Source of the DNA: an uncultured Bacteroidota bacterium | GTDB lineage: Bacteria > Bacteroidota > Bacteroidia > Flavobacteriales > Flavobacteriaceae | Assembly: GCA_903861155.1 (NCBI GenBank) | Contig: CAIOTL010000218.1 | Span: 1-43,522, forward strand | Length of the DNA stretch: 43,522 bases | Direction: 5' to 3' | Shown: positions 9,128 to 16,645 of the stretch, piece after piece | Layout: each line of letters opens with the position of its first letter | Numbering within the stretch: the stretch's first letter is position 1 | The notes under the pieces: model-generated | What the model was told of the DNA's origin: nothing | What the model saw: the letters and a program-made list of their open reading frames with translations, nothing else | The model's database searches: none | Translations under genes and position numbers: made by a program

Positions 9128-9182
9128 ATGGAGTATATAGGGAGTATCTATGGAGTATCCATGAAGTGTCCATGGGGTTGAA
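9128..9182 (+). repeat. Five-copy imperfect 11-base tandem repeat
   Basis: Five adjoining 11-base units: ATGGAGTATAT, AGGGAGTATCT, ATGGAGTATCC, ATGAAGTGTCC, ATGGGGTTGAA. The first three are closest to each other and the last is degenerate. It lies between ribF and bioB, about 95 bases upstream of the bioB -33 element. There is no open reading role. The period is close to one turn of the DNA helix. Confidence 0.75.
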
Positions 9183-9275
9183 TCGTCCTAAAATCACTAT
9201 ACAGGTTATTAAATAAATCCTACTTTAGCTATACAAATATAATTATTAATCCTAAACATTTTCGGTATTAGGGCG

Positions 9276-9306
9276 TTGCTTCATTGGAACAATTTGATTA
9301 CTTTTG
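9276..9306 (+). promoter_or_regulatory. Promoter of bioB
   Basis: TTG at 9276-9278 and TACTTTTG at 9299-9306 are separated by 20 bases, a full match to the flavobacterial -33/-7 pattern. The box ends 21 bases before ATG 9328 and excludes the TTG at 9304 as start. Confidence 0.7.
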
Positions 9307-9327
9307 AGCCATCAAAAAATCAAATCG

Positions 9328-10413
9328 ATGAGCATCACGAAACACGACTGGACAAAAGACGAAATTATAGCCATTTATACGAAACCCTTGATGGATTTGC
9401 TTTATGAAGCAGCCACCATTCACAGGGAACATCACGATCCGAACGTGGTGCAAGTCTCCACCTTATTGTCGATCAAAACTGGAGGTTGTTCCGAAGATTG
9501 CGGCTATTGTCCGCAGGCGAAACGCTACCATACTTCCATCAAAACGAATGCCTTGATGACGGTAAGCGAAGTCAAAGAACAGGCTATACAAGCCAAATCG
9601 AGCGGTTCATCGCGCGTTTGTATGGGAGCGGCTTGGAGAAACGTTAAAGACGGCGAAGATTTTGACCAGGTTCTCGAAATGGTGCGCACCATCAACAAAC
9701 TGGACATGGAAGTGTGCTGCACACTCGGGATGATTACCGAAAATCAGGCGCAACGATTGGCCGAAGCCGGTTTATATGCCTACAACCACAATATTGACAC
9801 CTCGGAAGAATATTATAAAGAAGTGATTTCGACCCGCGGATTTGAAGACCGCCTGGAAACCATCAAAAATGTCCGAAAAACAAATATTACCGTTTGCAGC
9901 GGTGGTATCATTGGGATGGGCGAAAGCATCGAAGATCGGGCAGGAATGCTCGTGGCGCTTTCCACCTTGGACCCACAGCCTGAATCTGTGCCCATAAACG
10001 CCTTGGTTCCCGTTGCAGGAACGCCGCTTGAAAAAGAAACGTTAGTAGAAATCTGGGAAATGATACGAATGGTGGCCACCACTCGAATTGTCATGCCTGA
10101 AACACAGGTACGCCTTTCGGCAGGTCGGGTCAATATGAGTCGTGAGGGGCAGGCGATGTGCTTTTTGGCTGGTGCCAACTCTATATTTTCGGGAGATAAA
10201 TTACTAACCACTCCCAATAATGACGTGAACGAGGATATGAAAATGTTCGAAATTTTAGGTCTAAAAAACCAACAGCCCTTTGCTAAGGTATACCAACGTG
10301 AAACCGTTGAAGCGGTAGATTCCAAATTTGCATCGCTTGGTGAAAAACCAAAATGGTCCAGACCAAGTCATACTATTGAAAGAAATTTAGAAGCATCGAA
10401 TAAAGGGAAGTAA
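9328..10413 (+). CDS. bioB: Biotin synthase
   Basis: BioB is a radical-SAM enzyme that inserts sulfur into dethiobiotin, the last step of biotin synthesis. The CxxxCxxC motif for the 4Fe-4S cluster reads CSEDCGYC at about residue 53. Other family signatures are GAAWRNVKDGEDF, YNHNIDTSEEYY and the 2Fe-2S-site region with SAGRVNMSREGQAMCFLAGANSIF (shown in part). At 361 residues it is of normal length. ATG 9328 was chosen because the promoter box at 9299-9306 overlaps the upstream TTG alternative. The gene stands alone; the rest of the pathway (bioF, bioD, bioA) is at 26724-29873. Confidence 0.96.
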   Translation: MSITKHDWTKDEIIAIYTKPLMDLLYEAATIHREHHDPNVVQVSTLLSIKTGGCSEDCGYCPQAKRYHTSIKTNALMTVSEVKEQAIQAKSSGSSRVCMGAAWRNVKDGEDFDQVLEMVRTINKLDMEVCCTLGMITENQAQRLAEAGLYAYNHNIDTSEEYYKEVISTRGFEDRLETIKNVRKTNITVCSGGIIGMGESIEDRAGMLVALSTLDPQPESVPINALVPVAGTPLEKETLVEIWEMIRMVATTRIVMPETQVRLSAGRVNMSREGQAMCFLAGANSIFSGDKLLTTPNNDVNEDMKMFEILGLKNQQPFAKVYQRETVEAVDSKFASLGEKPKWSRPSHTIERNLEASNKGK

Positions 10414-10489
10414 ATATCCTCTCCAAAGCCCTCTCCAGAGGAGAGGGAGGAAACTGGTTAAGGGCTTTAAATTGTTTCCCATAAATCAG

Positions 10490-10529
10490 AAAAAAGCTTC
10501 TAGCCTTTGAAAGGCTAGAAGCTTTTTTT
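10490..10529. terminator. Terminator after bioB
   Basis: A nearly perfect inverted repeat: AAAAAAGCTTCTAGCCTTT, one G, then AAAGGCTAGAAGCTTTTTT, with a further T. It is A-rich on one side and T-rich on the other, so it can act in both directions. Confidence 0.85.
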
Positions 10530-10589
10530 ATAAATTCCATTCGCAAATGGAATTTATTGAAATGTGTCTATTTCTAAAAAAACTCTCCC

Positions 10590-10757
10590 CAACCTGTCAT
10601 TGCGAGGCCAAAGCATTATCAAGCAGAGGGAGTCGAAACTGGATTAGACCTTCAATTGCCATTCTGACGGAAGGACTCGAGCTAAGCGAACAGGGGAAGC
10701 AAACTCCGTTTGTTGCTTTCGTATGTTGAGATTCCTCCTTCGTCGGAATGACAAAGT
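10590..10757. repeat. Dispersed intergenic repeat element (GTCATTGCGAG ... GGAATGACA type)
   Basis: The segment opens with TGTCATTGCGAGG and closes with TCGTCGGAATGACA, forming inverted ends. Internal motifs include GGGAGTCGAAAC, CTGACGGAAGGACTCGAG and GAGATTCCTCCTTCGTCGG. This matches the look of short dispersed palindromic elements common between flavobacterial genes. A 60-codon frame on the plus strand here is repeat-derived and not a credible gene. Confidence 0.55.
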
Positions 10758-10786
10758 TTATGGGATAACATCTCAATGAAAACACG

Positions 10787-10829
10787 AATCCCGCTATTAA
10801 CGCAGACTGCATTTAATGGCGGGATTTTT
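10787..10829. terminator. Hairpin terminator between bioB and the converging surface-protein gene
   Basis: A 14-bp stem AATCCCGCTATTAA / TTAATGGCGGGATT with one wobble pair and a 12-base loop is followed by T's on the plus strand. On the minus strand it lies 53 bases beyond the stop of the gene ending at 10882, so it may serve that gene as well. Confidence 0.65.
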
Positions 10830-10838
10830 GTTATTACA

Positions 10839-10876
10839 TTGTCAGCCTGAACATTTCGGCAAACTCAGTGTGACAA
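10839..10876. repeat. REP-like palindrome (TTGTCAGCCTGA ... CTCAGTGTGACAA)
   Basis: Inverted ends TTGTCA-n2-CTGA and TCAG-n2-TGACAA flank a short centre containing TTTCGG. The core TGTCAGnCTGARC is shared with the copies at 25303-25333 and 29363-29410. It lies 6 bases beyond the stop of the minus-strand gene at 10882. Confidence 0.55.
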
Positions 10877-10881
10877 CTATC

Positions 10882-13800
10882 TTAATAAACAATTTTATTA
10901 TTAACTGTTTCCCCATTTTGCAGCGTTGTTTTTACCACCAAGGCTTGATGACTCGATACCAAATTAGCTATCATCAATTCGTTACTGTTCACATTGGTAT
11001 TTTGATAGATTTGTCTTCCCAACAGATCGTAAATGGCAACCTTGTTGATTGTTTCGGCGAAGGAATTGACTTGTATTTGTTTGCTTTTATTGGAAACCAA
11101 AACTTTGTTGGTTGGCGCCTTAAAATCAGCTGCTGCCAATGTCTTGTTGGCATAATGCAACACCAAACGGTCGTTAAATGTTCCGGCCTGAGTGGTAAAA
11201 GTATAGTTCCCGCTTTTTAAATCAAACATAGTATTCGTTAATTTATCTTCTATAAACACACCTTGGTTCATAAGCAAGCCATCTACTTTGTCAATATTGA
11301 TGGTGAAATCGCCGTCGATGGCTGACCTGAATCCTAGCGGCACGGTATCATTTGGGTCAAATGGCAGAGCACGACCTTGAATAACCAAATTCTTATCTTG
11401 GTTCACGCTATAAAAATCTACAAATTGATTTCCATCAAAAGACACTCCATCAAATGCATTGTCATAATTATTGGTAGCTCCTGTTATATACCCCACGAGT
11501 GTTTGCTTGAAAGCCCCTTGAGTATTGGTCAAATTCAACCAAATACGGTCTTTTTCGATGGCATTAGTTGTTTTTACTTTGGTGTTGCTGGTTTTGAAAA
11601 ACTGGGAATTATTACCTGTTAAATCCCCTGTCACCCTCATATCATTAGTAAATGTCACCGAACCAGTAACCATCCCCGTGGCAAAAAAACCTTGACCAGC
11701 CGAAATCATTCCAGTTGGTGTTACACCGCCTGTTGTTGCTCCAGTTCCAGCTCCTGCTGTTCCTCCTGAACTGTTATAAGATGCATAATCATTTATATTA
11801 TATAGACCCGAGCTATCTACCCCCGTATTGTGCGTCCAGAAATAAAGTGTTCCGTCTATAACGCCAGAATTGGCAAACAAAAAGGCATCGGCATCTATTG
11901 CAGAAGGATATGGATTTCCAATAAGATTTGAGGTCCCAAAAATTGGATCTAAGGATGTAATTGGAGTAGTTATATCTCCGTTATTTGGCACTCCAATAAA
12001 AGAGGCATTAAAAGGAGATTGGGATGGAGGCGTAGTCCCTACAGGTTGAGGTCCACCAATGGTGTATCCTTTTCCAGGCACCATAATCGTAGCTGCTGAT
12101 TCTAGTTTCCAATTATCTACACTTGCATCATAAGAATTAAACATGCTGGCAATCGTATTAGGAGAAACTTGACCTAATGTGTATCCTGCCACCGGCGAAG
12201 ACCAATAGGTATTATCGGTGTATACCATTGGAGTCGTAGTTCTATTATAAATTATATTGCCAGTGTTAGCTCCACTATATGTAGTTTGCAACAAACTGGC
12301 ATTATTTTCGAAAGTCAAGGTTCCTGGAGCGGTCACGGAAACTGCATTGCCCACATTTAAAGTAAAAAGACTCTGTACATCTACTGCACCATTCGTTATG
12401 GTTAGCAAATTATCAATCATTAAATCCGTTCCAATAGACCAACTACCGCTGACACCTGAAAACAAGAGATTATAATAAATACCGCCAGCCACTGACTGCG
12501 TTGCTCCGTAATATTCTACCGTACCTGAAGGAAATGGCAGACCATTAGATGCACCAGAAAACCGTATTGTACCCTCCATTGCCGCAACCGAAGTATAATT
12601 TAAAATTCCAGTACTCATATCCAGAATAGCACCAACAGTTGCTATGTTCAAAGTATTAGGACTTAAATTAAATCCATTCATGACAACTATAGGGAGCCCT
12701 CCATTATTTAAATTCAAATTGCCAGTTGTACTAATATTCCCTGAAGCTGTTTGAGTTCCGGAGGTATTATCCAACTCCAGAGTGGAATAAGTACCTCCCA
12801 CTATTGTTTGCCCTCCTGTCAAATTGTTATAAAGTACCACACTAGTCCAGGTTTTTCCAGCAGGAATGGGAGCACTAGTATTATTTGAGGTCATTAGTTC
12901 TCCTCCTCCTAAATTAGAAAAAGACCCTCCACCAATCAAAGCAAAAGTTGACATATCTAATACCGAGTTTCCATTGCTGATATTTAGTATATTGTTTACC
13001 GTAATTCCCAATTGGGCAGAAAGCGTACTTGCTAGATTAGAATTTGTAAGGTTATAAAATACCGTAGCGGTTGAACCCCCGATAGTTTGGGCAACAGTTC
13101 CATTAAAATTTACCGTACTGCTGTTAGCGACAAAGCTGCCATTATTGATCCAGTTGCCACTTACCGTTAAAGTGTTTGAACCGGTTATTGTTAGCGAGGC
13201 TCCACTATTGATGGTAATACTTTTGCAAAAACTTGCCGCTCCAATTACAGGTTGAAAAGTTGTGACTCCAATAGTAATATTAGTTGATGCATCGGGTATT
13301 ATTCCACCACACCAGTTACCTGCGGTATTCCAGTCAGTACTATAAATACCTATCCAAGCTCCAGCTATACATGTAACGTTGTCATTTAAAACCCCTGTTG
13401 TGGAACTACCAAAGTGAGTAATGTCTTTATTCGTTGCTCCTGAAACGGTGCTTCCCCAATAGCCTGAAACCTGAAGAACTCCCGCAAATGTTAAAGAAGC
13501 CGATGAAGATGTGGTAGAACTAGGAAGAATTGCCACAGTAGAACCACTTATGTCAAAATTCTTTACAATAGTAGTTGCTCCTGCAAAAGTTTTATTTAAT
13601 GTACCACTCAGTGAAAGGTTACCATAATTTTGTGTCGCAACAGTTTGAGCTGCCCCACTATAAATAATGGTACTTGTTGCTCCTAGTATGGTTGTCGTGA
13701 AAGTTGGAAATGCACTTGTTGCACCTAAATTTAATGTTCCCGTATTGGCAACTGATAATGTTAATCCTCCCGAAATTGCAAAACCGCCATTAGCTAATGT

Positions 13801-15945
13801 TGCCCCGCTATTGATGGTCAATGACACCGAAGCATTAAATACTTTGGCTCCATTTAAAGTTATTGTTCCAGTATTGGCTATGATAACACCACCCGATGCT
13901 ACAAATGGAGTGATCCATTCAAGACCTGAGGTACGAGCAGTTGTAGTATTGTATTGCAAAGTAGCGGCAGAACCATAGGTTGGTGCAGCCGAAACAGTTG
14001 CTGTTCCTTGCATAGATAGAATCCCGTTTACTGTTGGCACCACAGTGAGTGTCTTTATTCCGGAAGTTGAGAAGGTAAGGTTGTTGAATGTGGTAAGTGT
14101 TGCTGAAATCGTTTGCGCAGCTCCACCAAAATTAACGGTTCCCGTACCTGCAACAAAAACAGATCCTGTACCATTCCAAGCAGTTGCGCTTGTTGCGTTC
14201 TCGTTAAGAATACTTGAACCACCGTTTAATGTTCCAGCCGTAAGAGTTACAATCCCCGTAAAAGTATGTGTTAATGCCGTCCCTAGATTTAACGTTCCGC
14301 CCGCTCCATTTATTGTTAAGGCTGCCCCGCCTACATTGCTTGTGAAAGTTGCCGTTCCTGCAGTTTTTGTCATTGAAACCTGTCCTGTCGATGTAAAACC
14401 GGCAATGCTCTGCGTCGCCATGGTACTCGTGATGACAATTGGCGAACTGCCCGCAGTAAATGTACCCCCATTATTGATGAAATTCCCCCCAAAGGTTAAC
14501 CCAAAATTAGCTGTAGTAAGTTTAGCCCCGCTATTGATAGTCAATGGCACAGAAGCATTAAATATTTTGGCTCCATTCAAAGTTATTATTCCGGTATTGG
14601 CGATGATAACACCGCCCGTAGCAGCAAATGTCGAAATCCACTCCGCACCAACAGTGCGCAAAGTTGGTGTATTGTATTGCAAAGTGGCGGCTGCTCCATA
14701 AGTTGGTGCAGCAGAAACTGTTGCCGTACCTCCCATTGAGAGAATTCCGTTGACTGTGCAATTGATTGTTGTCAGTTTCTTTACCCCAGAAGAGGACAAA
14801 GTGAGGTTATTAAACGTTGTGGCTGTTGACGAAATAGTCTGACCCGCTCCACCAAAATTCACTGTTCCCGTGCCCGCAACAAAAACAGATCCTGTACCGT
14901 TCCAAGCTGATACACTTGTTGCGTTTTCATTGAGCGTGCTTGAGCCTCCGTTTAATGTTCCAGCTGTTAGCGTAACAATACCTGTAAAAGTATGAGTTAA
15001 TCCTATACCCAAATTAAGGGTTCCTCCTGTTCCATTAATGGTAAGTCCCGCACCATTTACATTGCCTACAAATGTTGCAGTCCCCCCCGTTTTTAGCATA
15101 CTAACCGTTCCTCCTGTAGTGAATGCTTGTATGGACTGGCTGGCAATTCCCGTAAATTGTACTGCTGCCGTTGCAAAAGAAGAAATTACAGTATTGCTAT
15201 AATTTCCAGCTAAAGCCAATTTACCTGCCCCTGTGAACTTAAAAGTTCCAGTATTTGTAAAATTACCGGTCGTAAGCGTTAATTGACCTGTGCTCATCGT
15301 ATAACTCCCTGAATTTACAAAACTTCCTGATGTTATTGACAATAGACCTGTAGTCATTGTAAAACTCCCTGAATTTGTAAAATTTCCACTAAGTATTATT
15401 TGCCCTGATGTTCCGGAAAATGTTCCATTATTTGTCAGAGTACCGTTTATGGTTAACGCATTAATAGCTCCAATACTTAGTGTACCCCCTGTATTAATCA
15501 AAACATTTGCAGCTGTGGCCGCTGCAGTTAAAGTTACAACACTAACTCCAGTTGTAGCAATTACTGCATCATCTGTTGATAATGGTACCACTTGTGCAGT
15601 ATAGGCACTAGCTGCATTTGCCGAAGCAGCATTAGCCACTAATGTCAAATTTGTATTGTTGGTAATAGTGGCAACGGTTCCAATAGTAACTCCAGAAGTT
15701 GTTTTTAAAACGCTCCCCACTGCCAGTTCTGTTGTAAATAGAGTACCTGATCCAACAACACTTTTACTTATGGTCGTTGTAGTAATACTTCCAGTCCTAG
15801 AAACAGCAGTCCAAGTTGTTGCTGCTGACCAATTACCTCCTGTTGCAGTACTCGTTATCGTTGCCGCATTCACTATTGCCGAAAATAGCAGTAAAAATAG
15901 TAAAGGCAAGACTGCTTTATTTTTAATTTGAAATTCAAAATTCAT
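10882..15945 (-). CDS. Giant repetitive T9SS cell-surface protein, type C sorting signal
   Basis: A 1687-residue secreted protein of unknown function. The signal peptide (residues 1 to ~27, ending FSAIVNA) is followed by 1200 residues rich in Thr, Ser, Gly, Ala and Asn. These build repeats of the TINSGATLT / NFTNSGSFTMTTG kind, expected to form a beta-helix or stacked beta strands. A unit of about 240 residues occurs twice (HTFTGIVTLTAGTLNGGSS and YNTPTLRTVGAEWI versus YNTTTARTSGLEWI). From about residue 1215 comes a module shared with the genes at 16646 and 20877 ([32 protein letters not shown]). The last ~75 residues are a T9SS type C sorting domain (NKVLVSNKSKQIQVNSF, IYDLLGRQIYQ, HQALVVKT). 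An adhesin-like role is inferred. Confidence 0.85.
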   Translation of the reverse strand: MNFEFQIKNKAVLPLLFLLLFSAIVNAATITSTATGGNWSAATTWTAVSRTGSITTTTISKSVVGSGTLFTTELAVGSVLKTTSGVTIGTVATITNNTNLTLVANAASANAASAYTAQVVPLSTDDAVIATTGVSVVTLTAAATAANVLINTGGTLSIGAINALTINGTLTNNGTFSGTSGQIILSGNFTNSGSFTMTTGLLSITSGSFVNSGSYTMSTGQLTLTTGNFTNTGTFKFTGAGKLALAGNYSNTVISSFATAAVQFTGIASQSIQAFTTGGTVSMLKTGGTATFVGNVNGAGLTINGTGGTLNLGIGLTHTFTGIVTLTAGTLNGGSSTLNENATSVSAWNGTGSVFVAGTGTVNFGGAGQTISSTATTFNNLTLSSSGVKKLTTINCTVNGILSMGGTATVSAAPTYGAAATLQYNTPTLRTVGAEWISTFAATGGVIIANTGIITLNGAKIFNASVPLTINSGAKLTTANFGLTFGGNFINNGGTFTAGSSPIVITSTMATQSIAGFTSTGQVSMTKTAGTATFTSNVGGAALTINGAGGTLNLGTALTHTFTGIVTLTAGTLNGGSSILNENATSATAWNGTGSVFVAGTGTVNFGGAAQTISATLTTFNNLTFSTSGIKTLTVVPTVNGILSMQGTATVSAAPTYGSAATLQYNTTTARTSGLEWITPFVASGGVIIANTGTITLNGAKVFNASVSLTINSGATLANGGFAISGGLTLSVANTGTLNLGATSAFPTFTTTILGATSTIIYSGAAQTVATQNYGNLSLSGTLNKTFAGATTIVKNFDISGSTVAILPSSTTSSSASLTFAGVLQVSGYWGSTVSGATNKDITHFGSSTTGVLNDNVTCIAGAWIGIYSTDWNTAGNWCGGIIPDASTNITIGVTTFQPVIGAASFCKSITINSGASLTITGSNTLTVSGNWINNGSFVANSSTVNFNGTVAQTIGGSTATVFYNLTNSNLASTLSAQLGITVNNILNISNGNSVLDMSTFALIGGGSFSNLGGGELMTSNNTSAPIPAGKTWTSVVLYNNLTGGQTIVGGTYSTLELDNTSGTQTASGNISTTGNLNLNNGGLPIVVMNGFNLSPNTLNIATVGAILDMSTGILNYTSVAAMEGTIRFSGASNGLPFPSGTVEYYGATQSVAGGIYYNLLFSGVSGSWSIGTDLMIDNLLTITNGAVDVQSLFTLNVGNAVSVTAPGTLTFENNASLLQTTYSGANTGNIIYNRTTTPMVYTDNTYWSSPVAGYTLGQVSPNTIASMFNSYDASVDNWKLESAATIMVPGKGYTIGGPQPVGTTPPSQSPFNASFIGVPNNGDITTPITSLDPIFGTSNLIGNPYPSAIDADAFLFANSGVIDGTLYFWTHNTGVDSSGLYNINDYASYNSSGGTAGAGTGATTGGVTPTGMISAGQGFFATGMVTGSVTFTNDMRVTGDLTGNNSQFFKTSNTKVKTTNAIEKDRIWLNLTNTQGAFKQTLVGYITGATNNYDNAFDGVSFDGNQFVDFYSVNQDKNLVIQGRALPFDPNDTVPLGFRSAIDGDFTINIDKVDGLLMNQGVFIEDKLTNTMFDLKSGNYTFTTQAGTFNDRLVLHYANKTLAAADFKAPTNKVLVSNKSKQIQVNSFAETINKVAIYDLLGRQIYQNTNVNSNELMIANLVSSHQALVVKTTLQNGETVNNKIVY
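13800..15060 (-). repeat. Internal direct repeat of about 0.73 kb in the giant surface-protein gene
   Basis: Protein segments beginning LTINGTGGTLNLG (near 15060) and LTINGAGGTLNLG (near 14330) run in parallel through GTLNGGSS, AWNGTGSVFVAGTGTVNFGG, VSAAPTYG and GVIIANTG to NSGA. The two copies are about 730 bases apart and strongly alike in DNA. The boundaries given are approximate. Confidence 0.65.
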
Positions 15946-16190
15946 AAATGCTACTATTTAGGTATTATAAAATTTTAACTATTAATGATTATTAATTGGA
16001 TAAACTACTTTTTTACTTATAATTAAAAAAAATATCCTTATTCATTAAAAATTATAAGCAAACATAAAAATAAAAAGTGAAAATATTACAAAAAAGTCCG
16101 TTTAAATACATGATTTCATACTAAAAGTAGGATATTTGATACAAATATTCTTAAAAAATTAAAAACTAATCGCTTAAATTTACTAAAAAT
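15946..16190. other. AT-rich gap upstream of the giant surface-protein gene
   Basis: No gene is seen. The region is very A/T-rich and should hold the promoter of the minus-strand gene starting at 15945, but no exact TAnnTTTG box is present. It ends at the hairpin 16191-16209. Confidence 0.5.
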
Positions 16191-16209
16191 GCATTGTTAA
16201 TAACAATGC
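16191..16209 (-). terminator. Small hairpin below the sorting-domain fossil
   Basis: GCATTGTTA-A-TAACAATGC is a perfect 9-bp inverted repeat just past the stop codon of the pseudogene fragment at 16220. It is probably the terminator of the decayed gene. Confidence 0.4.
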
Positions 16210-16219
16210 GACAGTGTTC

Positions 16220-16324
16220 TTAGTAAATAATTTTGTCTATAACGGTTTTCCCATTTTGTATAGTAATTTTTACTATCAAGGCTTAATGGCTGGAAGCCAA
16301 AGTAGGAATTGATAATTCGGTACT
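16220..16324 (-). pseudogene. Fossil of a T9SS type C sorting domain
   Basis: Translated on the minus strand, the segment reads STELSIPTLASSH, stop, ALIVKITIQNGKTVIDKIIY, stop. It aligns without gaps to the last 34 residues of the protein ending at 20877 (SNELSMATLACSHQALVVK ... DKVIF) and also to the end of the one at 10882. The internal TAA at 16283-16285 takes the place of the CAA (Gln) in the homologues, a single C-to-T change. Similarity fades above 16324. No start or upstream body remains. It lies 320 bases beyond the stop of the gene at 16646, whose own sorting domain is of a different type. Confidence 0.8.
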
Positions 16325-16430
16325 CTCTATCTGAGTCCTTGGGAAGTTCTCAACGGTATTTTCAATAGGAGCGTTAACGAAACTGGATTCTATTATAAAC
16401 CATGTTCCTCTATAACAAGAAAAAGTTATT

Positions 16431-16523
16431 ATGGATAAATCTTTACAATCGAGAACATCCAAAAAGCAAATCCTCCATCGTAAAATGAAAAATGGGAAGT
16501 TTATTTATTACAATAAATTCTAA
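16431..16523 (+). CDS. Possible small basic protein (30 residues)
   Basis: A short frame from ATG 16431 encodes MDKSLQSRTSKK, then a basic stretch ending KMKNGKFIYYNKF. It is rich in Lys and Arg. It has no -7 box and no recognised family, and lies between the sorting-domain fossil and a terminator hairpin. It may be chance; listed only because the gap is otherwise empty. Confidence 0.15.
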   Translation: MDKSLQSRTSKKQILHRKMKNGKFIYYNKF

Positions 16524-16525
16524 AC

Positions 16526-16554
16526 CAAAAATCCCCTCTAGATTAGAGGGGATT
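16526..16554 (-). terminator. Terminator after the glycine-rich T9SS protein gene
   Basis: An 11-bp stem AATCCCCTCTA / TAGAGGGGATT with a 3-base loop. On the minus strand the stem is followed by TTTTGG. It lies about 90 bases past the stop at 16646. Confidence 0.7.
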
Positions 16555-16645
16555 CTTATAAATTGAAACTTTCTATTTTGTCTCCAACAGGTCTACTTAT
16601 TGGGGATTCTATCCGTGGGACAAGCCAAGTAACAGTTGCTAGGTA

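Noticed and set aside
9128..9182. The 11-base tandem array considered as a CRISPR remnant.
   Set aside because: The units adjoin without spacers, are far too short, and there are no cas genes nearby.
9813..10325. 170-codon minus-strand frame within bioB.
   Set aside because: Shadow of the conserved bioB frame; no promoter or family features.
10547..10729. 60-codon frame after bioB.
   Set aside because: It is made of the dispersed repeat element, and no family is recognisable.
10414..10881. Search for an insertion sequence or transposase associated with the repeats.
   Set aside because: No transposase frame and no target-site duplication pattern were found here or elsewhere in the window.
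14045..14701. 218-codon plus-strand frame inside the giant surface-protein gene, and similar Val/Pro/Ala-rich frames at 13667, 15656, 17283, 18603, 19092 and 22653.
   Set aside because: They are antisense images of Thr/Gly/Asn-rich repeats; low-complexity composition keeps the opposite frame open. None has a start context or domain.
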